From Scleromitrula shiraiana (Eukaryota; Ascomycota; Leotiomycetes; Helotiales; Sclerotiniaceae): a stretch of DNA of 64,000 nucleotides. Below, piece by piece: positions 43,182 to 55,930 of the stretch (position 1 is the first letter of the stretch; each line of letters starts with the position of its first letter). The stretch lies in assembly GCA_028455995.1 (NCBI GenBank), contig JABELC010000009.1, forward strand, positions 1,811,501-1,875,500, read 5' to 3'. The translations under genes and the position numbers were made by a program. Below the pieces are notes generated by a model. That model worked only from the letters and a program-made list of their open reading frames with translations, had not been told where the DNA came from and did no database searches.

Positions 43182-44207
43182 TTATCTCATACTCAGACCC
43201 TTAGGAGTTGAACTGAATAATAATAACTTGGAATATTATAATATAAAAATAATATATTTTTTAATCCGAGTCGAAATAATTCAACTCTATAAAAGTCTAA
43301 ATTATTTTAGATACTTTTTTTAATAAAAAATCAATTTTATTTGATAAAAGTATTTTAATATTATATTTTTATTTTTTAATTATAATTTATTAAAAAAAGA
43401 ATTATATTATTTAAAAGTTATTATTTATTAATATTTATCTAATGGATATTAATTATTTAAATTATATAATTAATTTAAAATATTATTTTTAAAAGTTTAT
43501 TTTAAATCTTAATTTATTTAATTTCTTTATTTTCAATAATTATATATTAATAATAATTTTAAATTTAATTAAATCGTTATTTCAAACTAAATATTCTAAT
43601 TTTATTAAAAAATAATTAAAAGAATTAAATTTGAATTAAATTTGAATTAGATTTAAAATTAAATTTAAAAATAAAATACTTTAAATTTAAAGTATTTCTT
43701 TAAATTACTATTAATATTTACTTTCTTTAAAATTAATAACTAGTATAATTTTTTTAAATAAATTGAATAATATATTAAAAATCTTTTAATCAATTTAACT
43801 TTCACTATATAATAAAAAAATTCTTTAAAGAAATAAATATTAATAATATTTTAAAAATATTTATATTTAAAAATATACTTTTTTCAAGTTCTTTTAAATA
43901 TATAATTATATCTTAATAGTATCTTAAATTTTAATAATATAATATATATAATTATAATTGAAAAAGATTATTTCTATTTATATAATTTAAATTAACTTTA
44001 ATAAATTATAATTATTAATAATTAATTAATTATTACATTTTGAAAAATTATTAATTCATTAATTTATTAATTTATTTATTTTTATATTAAAATCGAAATC
44101 ATAAACGCTTAAACCGTTCCTTTAATACACCTCGAGTAAAAAATTAATATTATTGCTCAAAAATTTTTATGTGGAGCAAAATATTGAAGGGTCTGAGGAT
44201 GAGATAA
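43182..44207. mobile_element. AT-rich element bounded by 21-bp inverted repeats
   Basis: TTATCTCATACTCAGACCCT(T) at 43182-43202 and its complement at 44187-44207 differ at one position. The 1-kb interior is nearly pure A/T with no frame, as after heavy RIP, while the flanks have normal composition. No clear target-site duplication is visible. I infer a degraded DNA transposon. Confidence 0.6.
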
Positions 44208-46429
44208 AGAGGAGATGGGATGGATGAGATGGATGGGATGTCAAAGTTAGAGTTGAGGCTGAGACTGAGGATGATGATGAGGCTGGTGAAATAAATTCTG
44301 GTGGTTTTTCTTTTTCTTTTTCTCTTGATGGGACTTTTATGTATGTATGTATGTATGTATTATGCTTTTTTCTTTATCTTTATATTGACATCATTTGGTT
44401 TTATTTGATAAGATAGATATATTATGATTATTATGATTATTATGATTATTATGATATTTTGATTTTACTTTATTCAAAAAGTCTGTCTATATATGATTCT
44501 GATTTTTAATGATAAGAATAGAATTAATAGAATAGAATAGAATGAATTAAATGAATGAAATAAATCGAAAGGTAAGCAAGCGTAATACCAACGAACCCTC
44601 TCTTCTCATACATACATACATACATACATACATACAGTACACGAATAATAAAGGATTCGAAAATGTAACCGCAATCTTCCCACAAGCAAACAATCAAGCA
44701 AACAATCAAGCAAATAATCAACCAACCAACCAACCAATAAATCCTCAGCCACGAAAGAATATGAATTAATACCAGGATTCTCATCAAACCCATCACACGG
44801 AGTAGCATTCAGCGATAAATAAATAAATAAATAAATAAATAAACTACCCAATATGGTTGTTGGATGAAACGATGGAAATGAATGGCTGCTTGTTAAATCC
44901 TATGTACTTAGTATCTGGTATTCCTTTCTTCCTTCAAATGTTTAGTCACATTATATATGAATGGGTGGACGAAAATAAGGGAGATGCTATGGATGAATGG
45001 ATGGATGGATGGATGGATGGATGGATGGATGGATAAATAGATAGATGACAAGGTAAAAAGGTAAGCAAATAACTGGGATATAATGAAAGCTATATTTTTT
45101 GATTGAGATTCAAATATATTTGAATTACTTCAATAATCTCATTATCTTACCTCTCTCTCTCTTTTTTACTCTTACTCTTACTCTTACTCTTTTCTTTGGT
45201 TGATTCATCTTTAAGGGGATTCTTTTACTTTTTCTCTCTTATATTGAAGATTATTTCGATTTCCTCACTTCATTCTACTAGTATATCAGTGGTCTTCATT
45301 CATTTGACTCTATATCTACCTACCTACTATCTACTATTTACTATCTACTATTTACTATCTACTATTTACTATCTATCTACTTCAAGTAGTACAACTCCAT
45401 TACCCCATCTTCAATCAAATCAAATCAATTTATTTTATTCTATTCTCCCAAAGAATTTATTCAATTATATTCCGTTTCAATTCAACCCCATCAAATCAAC
45501 AAAACATCACACATCTCATCACATTTCATCACATATCATATCATCATCACATATCATCATCACATATCATCATCATCATCATCATCACATTTCATTCCAA
45601 GATAAAAGTCATCGCTTTGCATCAGATTAATCGCCATTGAAACGTTTAATATATTTCATTGGTTGGAATTTATATTTATCCTCTTTTTGAACGTTTCATC
45701 TAAAAGAAAAGGATCGCCCCCTATCTCCACTCTACTGCGCTAAGCAACTAAATCAGATCAAAGCAGATCAAATCAGATTAAAATCGAAATCCGGACCAAA
45801 TTAGGTACAAATAAATAATCATATCTATAAAAACTTTGGACGAATTTATAAAATCGAATTAATTTCTTGGTTATATAGATTTTATTTTGATTTGATTTGA
45901 TTTGTTTTATTTTATTTGAATTCTTTTTTTCAAAATTTATATCTTCATATTTATTCATTCATTCATTCATTTATTTATTTATCCATTCATTTATATACTC
46001 ATTCATTCATTCATTCATTCATTCATTCATTCATTCTATTTTGATTAACTTCAAAACCTCAATTATAATCAACAATAACATTTTGAAAGTGACACTTACC
46101 TTTTGAAAAAGCAAAAGTGAATGGATATTGAATTGATATATATTATCTCTTCAATAAGTTCTAGAGAACTTTAATTGAGCTAATTTCGCTGATCTCATTG
46201 TTGTCTTTCTTCTTTTCTATTTCATACCTTCATCCATTGAATTTGAATCACTTTCTTGATTAATTCTTTTGGACAACAACAACAACGATAACAACGACGA
46301 CGAGGACGATCACGATTTTGATTAATTGAGCTTCTTCCTCTTTTTTTTTCATCTTCTTTACATACATTCATTCTCAATTCTACTTATTTTTTTCTTCTAA
46401 TTCATAATTAACAAACCAACAATTAACAT

Positions 46430-46482
<53 letters not shown>

Positions 46483-46491
46483 TTCTACAAA
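44208..46491. other. Gene-free, microsatellite-rich stretch upstream of the GH76 gene
   Basis: It contains short arrays of ATGT (44339), TACA (44611), CAATCAAG (44690), GGAT (44996-45033), CTCTTA (45165), CTACTATTTACTAT (45325-45375), ATC (45540-45590) and ATTC (45955-46036). No credible gene; frames through it are repeat translations. Confidence 0.6.
46424..46483 (+). repeat. (CAA)n tract in the leader of the GH76 gene
   Basis: About 17 near-perfect CAA units end 8 nt before the start codon at 46492. It should lie in the 5' UTR. CAA repeats are unstructured in RNA and favour scanning, so an effect on translation is plausible but inferred. Confidence 0.8.
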
Positions 46492-48875
46492 ATGATTTCT
46501 AACAACTTATTACAATATGCTACTATAGCATTCTTAATTGCTCAATCAACTTCTGCTATTACACTTGATATTACTAATAAAGGTATATATCTCTTCTATT
46601 CTATACATATCTTTACTTCATTAATCTTTAACTTACATCTCTTCTCATAGATTCTATCAAAAGTGCTTCAAGTACTATCGCCTTTGATCTTATGAAATAT
46701 TATACCGGTAATATCACAAATACACCAGAAACAATAGCTGTTTTACCTTCTCCATATTATTGGTGGGAAGCTGGTGCTATGTGGGGAACATTTCTTGATT
46801 ATTATCATTTTACTGGAGATTCTTCATACAACGACGTCACCAATCAAGCATTAACTTCACAAGTTGGTCCTAACTTCGATTTCATGGTACCAAATCATCA
46901 AAAAGATGAAGGAAATGATGATCAAGCTTTTTGGGGTTTTGCTACAATGTCAGCTGCCGAAAAAGGATTTCCTGAACCTACAAATACTGGTGGTTATACT
47001 TGGGTTCAATTAACGGAAAATCTTTGGAATACTCAAGCTGCAAGATGGGATTTATCATCTTGTAATGGTGGTTTGAAGTGGCAAATCTTTACTTTCAATA
47101 ATGGTTACGATTATAAAAATTCCGTATCCAATGGAGCTTTCTTTCAACTTTCCGCCAGACTTGCTCGATATACCGGAAATCAAACATATCTCGATTGGGC
47201 CCAAAAAGTTTATGATTGGTCTTCGGAAATTGGTTTGATTGATTCCAAAACTTTTCAAGTTTATGATGGTACGGATGATACTAAGAATTGTTCATCCATC
47301 AATCAAATTACTTGGTCTTACAACAATGCAATTTGGTTATATGGATCAGCAGTTATGTATAACATAACATCTGATACCGAATCCACTCAATCTCTATGGC
47401 AATCACGAACTCAAAATTTCCTAGGAGCTTCTTCCAGATTCTTTTCGCCATTTCAAAATAGTTCAAGTATTATGTTTGAACCAGCTTGCGAAACCGTCTG
47501 GACTTGTAATAATGATCAATTTTCTTTTAAAGCATATCTTTCGAGGTTTATGTGGGCTACTACCATCTTGGCACCTTTCACTCAATCAACCATCTCGAAT
47601 TACCTAAGTGCTTCTGCTCAAGCCGCTGCCAAGGTTTGTGAGGGTGGTGCTGATGGAAAGGCTTGTGGTACTAGATGGTATATTGGTGGTTTCGATGGTG
47701 TAGTTGGTATTGGTCAACAAATGAGTGCATTGGAAGTTATTCAGGGATTATTAATTGGGGATTCGACGGCTCCGATTACGAGTGGAAAAGGTGAGGTTTC
47801 TCCGAAGGTCCATTCCTCGAGTTCTTCTGCCATTTCTACTTCTGAGACTGCGATTGCGACTCCTGTTTCTTCTGCGACTGCGATTGCAACTCCTGTTGTT
47901 TCTTCTGCGGCTGCAATTGCTACTCCTGTTGTTTCTTCTGCGGCTGCGATTGCAACTCCTGTTACTTCTGATGATTCACTTATCACTGCACTTGCTACTT
48001 CAACTTTTGATGTTTCTGGATATCCAACAACATTACCTGATTCTTCCGGAGAAGACTCCGACTCCGACTCCGACTCGGTTGTTACGGATACAATTTTTGA
48101 AAGTACAACTGTTCCCTGCACTACAAATTCATCTACTTCAACATCTACACCATTTACATCTTCCCCACCATCCATAACCACAACACCAGAGTCGGATGGA
48201 GATATTGTGGTCACGGATACTATTATTGATAGTACAACTGTCCCTTGCACTACCAATTCTTCATCAGCGTTTACGTCCTACCCCACACCAATCACATCCG
48301 AATCTATAATCGGAATTTCAACAACATCAGCTAATATCCCTCCGTATCCATTAGATACCGGTTCTTCATCTTCTACTGCATCTTCTACTCCATCTTCCCC
48401 TTCGACAACTTTACCTTCCTATATCGATCCCGTCTTCGACTCCACCTCTACCTCCACAGATATAACAACAACAATAAAATCATACCAAACAACCACCGTT
48501 CCATGCAACTCCACATCTATCCTAGCAACCGGATTTCCAATCCCCAATCCTTCTTCCTCTTTTCCTTCTTCTTCTTCTTCTTCATCATCATCATCACCAT
48601 CTCATTCTCCCCCCTCCCCATCGCACCATCCAACCACGTCAAGCTCCACCGGCTTATTAATCGATACATCGATTCCTCCCCTCCCTATCGCACCTACGCA
48701 GACGGGAAAGAATATCCCGGCTGTGAGTGCGAGCGCGACCGCGAGCGTAACCACAACACCAACCCAGATTCAGGTTACTGGATATGGCGTAAGCATGAGG
48801 GGGGATTTGAAGGGGGTGAGGTTGTGGGGAGTAAGTGGGTTTCTTATGGTGGGTTTGGGGGGGTGGGTTTTGTGA
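46492..48875 (+). CDS. GH76 alpha-1,6-mannanase, GPI-anchored (Dfg5/Dcw1 family)
   Basis: Two exons: 46492-46582 and 46651-48875; a 68-bp GTATAT..CATAG intron keeps phase. 771 residues. Signal peptide: LLQYATIAFLIAQSTSAITL. The GH76 domain spans about residues 25-430: YYTGN, YYWWEAGAMWGTFLDYYHFT, the catalytic Asp pair in GNDDQAFWGFATMSAAE (about residues 120-121), WQIFTFNNGYDYKNS, CSSINQITWSYNNAIWLYGS, CETVWTCNNDQFSFKAYLSR and CGTRWYIGGFDGVVGIGQQM. A Ser/Thr/Pro tail of about 310 residues with three TTVPC repeats follows, then a GPI-type C-terminus (WGVSGFLMVGLGGWVL). Dfg5/Dcw1 transfer GPI mannoproteins into the cell-wall glucan. Usual members are about 450 residues; the long tail is unusual. 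Confidence 0.93.
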
Positions 48876-50010
48876 GTGTGTGTGGATGTGGGTGTGAGAG
48901 AGAGGGAGAGAGAGGGTGGGAATGGTTTAAAAACTTGATGCCAGCTTGAGGGACTCGGACTCGGACTCGGACTTGGACTTGGACTCGGACTTGAAGAGTT
49001 TGGGTTTTCATGGGCAAGTTTGTATTTTTTTTTTGTTTGTTTGGTATGTGTTTGTTGGTTTGTGTGTATATAGGATGGAATGGATGGAATGGGATAGAAT
49101 GAGAGAAGATAGAATGAGATAAAATGAGAGAAGATAGAATGAGATCAAATAAAAGATATATAGATAGTATATACTATATAGTATAAATACATAAATAGAT
49201 AACTTAAAAATAAAACATTTTGATAACTTATTTACTATTAACACTACTAATACTACTAATACTATCATTATTAATATTACTACTATTAATACTACTATTA
49301 ATAAAAGAAATTAAATCAAATCAACTTCAACTTGAATTTGCCATGAGTTACGGTATTAATATGAGTATAAGTATGAGTATTAGAACTAGAAGTCTGAGGA
49401 AAAGAAATGAATATTGAAGTTGAAGTTGAAGTTGAAGTTGAAGTTGAAGTTGAAGTTGAAGAAGTTGAAGAAGGATAGGATGAGATGAGATGAGATGATG
49501 ATTAAGTTATTTTTTTTGGGGGTGGAGGTGGGGGTGGGGGTTTATGTGCATGTTTATGTGTATGTTTATGCCAGTAAGTGATACCGTCACGGTGACTATC
49601 TTCAACTTGAAGTTTCAAATGATTAAATGATTAAATTATTTAAAAAATGCATATATATTTCTTTTATTTTTTTTTATTTTTTTTTCTTAAAAAATATATA
49701 TATATATTATTCTAATAACTTGAATATTTACTATATGATATGATATGATATGATAGTAATAAGTAATAAGTAATAAGTAATAAGTAATAAGTAATATCAA
49801 GTTTAATTATTAATACCAGTGAATGTTAAATAATGGTTTTTGTAGATTTTATTATGGTATTATTAGTACTAGTACTAGTATGATAAAATTGAAATTTAAA
49901 ACTTGAAATTTAAAACTTGAAATTTAAAACTTGAAACTTAAAACTTGAAGTCTTAGGTTTATTGTATTGAGGTTATTAGTAGTGAGTTTTAGATAATTTT
50001 TTATTAATAG
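48876..50010. other. Gene-free flank with simple repeats
   Basis: It holds (GGACTC)n at 48953-48995, (TTGAAG)n at 49414-49462, a 7-mer array AATAAGT at 49752-49795 and a 16-mer array AACTTGAAATTTAAAA at 49886-49945. No gene. Confidence 0.6.
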
Positions 50011-50808
50011 TATTCTCTATAGTATCATCTATTTAAAGAGCCAACCTAAATAGAATTTAATAAGTTCTCTAAATGAACTTTAGGAAATTAATTATTTTAG
50101 TATTTGAATATATTAAAAGTTTAAATATCAATATACTAAATTTATAATTGACTAAAAATTAAATCTTATATAATATAAATTAATCAAATTTAAATTTAAA
50201 AATTAATTTTAAATAAACTTTAAATAAACTTTAATTAAAATTCATTAATTCAAAAATAATCATTAAACTTTAAATTTTTAATAAATTTTTATTAATTAAT
50301 AATTTATTTAACTCTTTATCAATTTGATCTATATAAGTATAATTTCAAATTATAGAATTATAATTATTTATTTTTTATAAATTAATAACTTTATTATTTT
50401 AAATAAAAATGATTTTTTATAAAATTTGAAAGTATATTTATATTACTTTTTAATATATATTAATATTAATTTAAATATATTAAAAATAATAAAAATACGA
50501 AATTAATTTTAATATATAAACTAAATTAAAAAATAATAAAATCTATTAATTTGAATTATTAATATATAATAAATTTAAAAATAAAAATATATCAATTTTA
50601 TATATAAACATTATATTAATTTAATTTTATATAATTATTTAAAAGAAACTTAAAAATCAATAAAGAATTTAGATTGGATTTATATTAATAAAAAATCATT
50701 TCTTAAAAATTAATTTATAATGCGATTGAAATTTCAATTATAATATAAAAATTTCTGGGTTTAAATAGTATTCAAGAAATCTCTAAATAAATAATATTAT
50801 AGAGTACT
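50009..50808. mobile_element. Short AT-rich TIR element, RIP-degraded
   Basis: The left end TATTCTCTATAGTATCATCT and the complement of the right end, TACTCTATAATATTATTTAT, align over about 30 bp with one 2-base gap and otherwise transitions. The interior of about 0.8 kb is nearly pure A/T. The right end abuts the next element's end at 50810. Probably a degraded MITE. Confidence 0.5.
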
Positions 50809-50809
50809 A

Positions 50810-50880
50810 CTCGGTTAAATTAAAATTGAAGCACGCGCAAAATAAGCGAATCGCCTCAAAACTTCTTAAACACGTTTTTT
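50810..50880. mobile_element. Transposon end identical to the TIR at 31381/32367
   Basis: CTCGGTTAAATTAAAATTGA is preceded by TA and continues GCACGCGCAAAATAAGCGAA, matching the right TIR at 32367 for about 50 bp and then diverging. The opposite end was not found; the element has probably been cut or eroded by RIP. Confidence 0.75.
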
Positions 50881-53800
50881 TATTTTTACATCGACTTTAA
50901 TAACTCTATTAATTCTAAATTATATTTAATAAAAAATGGCTTATAAAAATTATAAAAATGAAATCTATAAATGATAAAAATTTAAATCTATATAAATAAA
51001 GATTTTATTAAAAAAGATTTATAAATTTTTAATTATTTAATATTTTAGAATAATTTATAAGAAAATTATTTATATATTACATTTAAAAAGAAATATAATT
51101 ATGAAATATTTATAAAAAATAAATAATCAAATAAAAAGATATTATAAATCTTTATTTAATATTAAAAATATTTAAAAAATCTTTAAAAAAAATCGAAAAA
51201 TCATTTTTAATAAAAATCAAAAATAAAAAATTATTAAAATATATATCTATAATCGCAAATCTTGTTTCAAAAAAGTTGATTAATAAATTTTTGAATTTAA
51301 ATTGTTTATATTTTATAATAAATTTCTTTAAATTATATATAATTATAAAAAACCCTTTATTTTTAATATTAAAAAATCTAAATTAAACTTATTTATATAT
51401 TAAAAATATCTATAATTTATATATTACTTTTTAAATGTTGATATAAAACTTTATGTATTTATGAATTAAGCTAATAAACGCTTTAAATATAATAAAAGAC
51501 ATTATTAATACAATTTAACTAAGTATTTTTATTTTAATATTATTTAATTTATTTTAAAATAAATATATTAAAAAATAAAATTTATAAATATATTTAAATA
51601 AAAAAAAATCTTTAGATTATATAAATTTTTTAAAAAAAATAGAAGAAAAGAAGAAAAAGATAGAAAATATAATATAAAAATATAATAATATATTTAAATT
51701 AAATTTAAAAAAAGAATTTGAAACTAAAAAAGCAAAAGAGAAATGAGATTTGATTTTTAAAACCTTTTAAAATTTTTATTTGTTGATTAGATTTGATTTT
51801 TTATTAAATAATTTGTAGAGATGATAAAAAAGGGGATAAAAATATATTATTTGAAGTATTTAGATATAATTATATAATATATAAAGATAATCAATTTAAA
51901 AAAAATATTAATTGATTTTATATATTAGAATTCTTTATTACATTCTTTTTTATTTTTTAGATTTAAAAATTATAATAAAAAAAGATTATTAAACTTGAAT
52001 ATAATATTATAATAATAAAATTGAGATTATAATAAATAATATATTTATATATATAAATAAGTTTATTAGGAGATATATGGATTTATTTGATATTGTTTAA
52101 ATAATCTGATTACTTCAATCTTTTAATTTAAATATAATAAAATATATATAAGATTATTATAGTTTTACTTTAGTAAGTCGTATGATTTATGGTACTATGG
52201 TTTTGTGTAATATATTCTTATTATTGATTTATCTATAGTATAGATTATCAAGTTGTATATATATATGATTATAGTCATATGCTTGTTATATGCTACTTTA
52301 TGATCTATATTTCAATATTAGCATTATTTAAAAAAAAAAGAAAGTTAAACTAAATTTATTATATATTGTAATATTATTTTTCTTTGTTTTTCTATAAAAT
52401 AGATTAAAAAGTTGAAATATATATGAGTAGTATAATTAATAAAAAAAAGTTAATATAATAAAGAAAAATATATATAAAGTTGTAATTGTTATTATTTTGA
52501 TAAATATTATTTTTAAAGAAATTATTTTTAAATTAGAATAATAATATCTTAATGATTTTAGTAAATATCGTTTTTGTATATATTATTATTTTTTGCATTT
52601 TTTTTATATTAGTTTTTTATATTTTTACATCTTTTATATTAATTCTTTATATTATTATATTTTTTTTATTATATTTTTCCTATTGTAATATATTAATATA
52701 TTATATAGACTAATCTATAATAAATATTAGTTTAAATGATTATGATTTATTTTGCTAAATAGATAAAATGATTTATTTATATTTAATCTATTTTTTTGTA
52801 TCGATCTTGATTTTATTAATATTAATAAGGTTTTTGAGAATAATATAAAGTTTTAATTTTGTTATTATATTAGTAAGGTTTATATTGCTAATAATTCATT
52901 TAATCTTTATAATTTCTTTATATTTATATAATTGATGAATAAAGACTAAATCGATTATTAGATGTTTTTTTTAAAGAGTATTAAGTTTGATTAAGCATTT
53001 ATAAAGTAATTTTAAATTAATATAGATTATAAGAAATGTAAAGTTGGTTATGATTTTTTTGTTAATTAATCAATTTATAATTTTGTTGATATTAGATTTG
53101 ATTATAATGATAATGTTGAATTTATATTTTATTTTATATAATTTTAAAGTAAAAATGTTTTATATGATTTATTTATATTTAATAAAGGATTAATAAATAA
53201 TATTTGTATTATTGTTTTTATTAATAAATATTATAATAAAATTGATTTAAAAAAAGAGATTAACATTATTTATAAAATTTATATCGATAAAATAAATTAT
53301 TTATAATAATTTTATTTTTAAAAAAACAAATATAAAGTTATAATTAGAATTATTAATTTATTATTAAATATATTTATTAAAAATATTTATATTATTTTTA
53401 AATAAATTAATAATTTAGATTATATATAATAAATTAAATAATATTTTTAATTAATAAATATTTATAATATACATATTATAAATTTATTAAATAATATATT
53501 ATTTTTTTAAAAAAATATTTTTTTGAATTTTTATATATAATTGAAAATTAATAAAAAAATGATTTATAAAATAGAATTTGTTATATTATCGTTTTTGAAT
53601 AAATATAATTATATTATTTTTATTAATATAAATTAAAATATTATTAAATTTAAAAAGAATATTAATTATTAGTTATTTTTATGTTTTTAAAAAATAATCT
53701 TTTTTTTGATTTGCATTTTTTTTTATTTATAAATTTTTTATTAATAAAAATAAAAATATTATTAATTTATAATTCAATTATATCTAATTTTTTATTTTTA

Positions 53801-55762
53801 TCAATATAAAATAAGTAATTATTAAATAAAGAAAAAATTATTTCGAGAGTTTTTATATAATAATTGTAATATATAAAATATTAATAATTTCCTAATTTTA
53901 TAATACTATAAAATAAATATATAATTTTAAAGATTATATTTAATTTAAAATTTGTTTTTAATAAAGATTTAATATAAAATATATAAATCAAAAATGTTTT
54001 TGATTGAATATATATTTATAATATATTACAAAGATATAATTAAATATATTAATATATATTTTATAAAATTATAAAATAAAATATGATTTTATAATTAATT
54101 TATTAAATAATAAAAAATTTTATTAAAATTGTTTTTTTATTTTCATTATTATAACTTTGAATTACTAATCTAAATTTCTTGAATATTTTTAATATATTTT
54201 TATTTTTAATCAAATCAATAAATTTATTACAAAAAATTTAGATGTTTTTTGGTATATCGCTTTTTTTAATAATTTTAAATATATTTTTCTTTAATAAACT
54301 ATTTATTTCCTTTTTATAAAATAAGCAAAATTAATTTATAATTGATAAAAAATTTATAATAATATATATATTAAAAATATTTTTAGTAATATAATCATTA
54401 TTATTATTGTTATTAAAATATATTTGATTATATTTTAAGATTTATTTTTAATAAGAAATTTCGATTATTAGTTTTAAATATGAAATTGAAATAGAAACTA
54501 GATTAGAAATAAGCTTTTTATTTAATATACAAACGTTTTTTTTTTAATTGAAATGTTTCTAAATTATTAAAGTCTTTATTATTAATTGAATTTAAAATAA
54601 AAGTTTTTATTGATAAAAAATCAATTATATTGTTAAATAGTTTATTAAGTATTTTAAGTTTTTTTTTATATAGTTTTATTAAAATGTTTTTGAATTTTTT
54701 ATTAAAATTGTTTATTTTAATTATATATATTTAATTTTTTATTTTGATAAATTTATATAATCTGTTTTAAATAATTTTTTTTTGGTGAATAAAAACTAAG
54801 GATTTGAATTTGAAATTATGTAAATAGAGTATAGATAATTTATTATATTAATATAAAATATTTGTTATTATTTGTTTAATATATTTTTTTTATATTTTAT
54901 TTATTATTTTATTAATTATAGTAATATATTATAATATAGATAAAATAGAAAAATCGAAAAATGTTAAATAGAGAAATATACTGAATATTAGGAAAATAAA
55001 AATAAAGCTATTTAAATTAATAATATTATTAATAATTTTGATAGTTATTTATAGTTTTATATCTTTATTGATTTTTTTAATATTTTCAAATTCTTTAATA
55101 ATGATTATATATATTTGTTGAATTATTTTATAATAATGTTCAATCATTCCGATAAAATAATAAATTTTAATAAATATATATTTAGTCTTAATTGCAATTA
55201 TATAAATATTATCGATAAAGTTTTTTTTTATAAAATAAATTTTTTGATTATAAATAATTAATTTAAAAAGACCATTATAAATATTGATCTATATAAAATA
55301 AAATGCATTTTATATTATTATTATTAATAAATCTTTAATAAAGTATACAATATTAAACTAAATTATTTCGTTAATAATGTGAAAAATAAAATTATTATTA
55401 ATATATATTATATTAATTATAATGGTGAAATTGAATTTTATATTGTTATAGAATTTGAATTTGAATTTTTTGGATTTATTAATATAGAACTAATATTTTT
55501 TATAATACTTTATAAGCTGTTTTGATTGCTTATGATTAAATTTATTTTTATAATCAATGCGATTAAATAAATTGTATAGTTTCTTGATAAAGGGGTATTC
55601 TATTTATTTATAAATATAGTATAATTCGATTTTAAATAAATAGTATTTTTTATCTATATTTAATAATTTTATAATAGATTACTAGAATTCTTGAAAAAAG
55701 ATTAATTAATTAATAAATATATATTTATAGTATTTAATAATTTTCTATATTTTATTATTGTT

Positions 55763-55930
55763 TGTATGACTCCGGGGGTATGGAACTATATAATTACGAG
55801 TATTAATCAGTATTATATTATTTGTTTAAGGAGTTCAAAAAGAGTGTTGTACGCTATTGAGGATATATATTTTTTTAATGAACATATAATATAAAATTAT
55901 ATATTTGATTATATAGATATTGGTAATTTT
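55763..55930. repeat. Candidate left LTR (direct repeat 1)
   Basis: It starts TGTATGACTCCGGGGGTATG and aligns over about 168 bp with 63228-63395. Almost every difference is G/A or C/T. A TG start fits an LTR. Confidence 0.65.

Noticed and set aside
44524..45630. Frames with Tyr-Ile-His, Cys-Val and His-rich runs
   Set aside because: They read through TACA, CAATCAAG and ATC microsatellites.
48503..48949. A 148-codon frame overlapping the 3' end of the GH76 gene
   Set aside because: Out-of-frame shadow of the Ser/Thr-rich tail; the main frame has the expected GPI signal.
53540..53660. Possible reverse-transcriptase trace (a Y-x-Y-hydrophobic pattern) in the AT isochore
   Set aside because: Resemblance rests on a few residues after extreme AT bias; cannot be distinguished from chance by eye.
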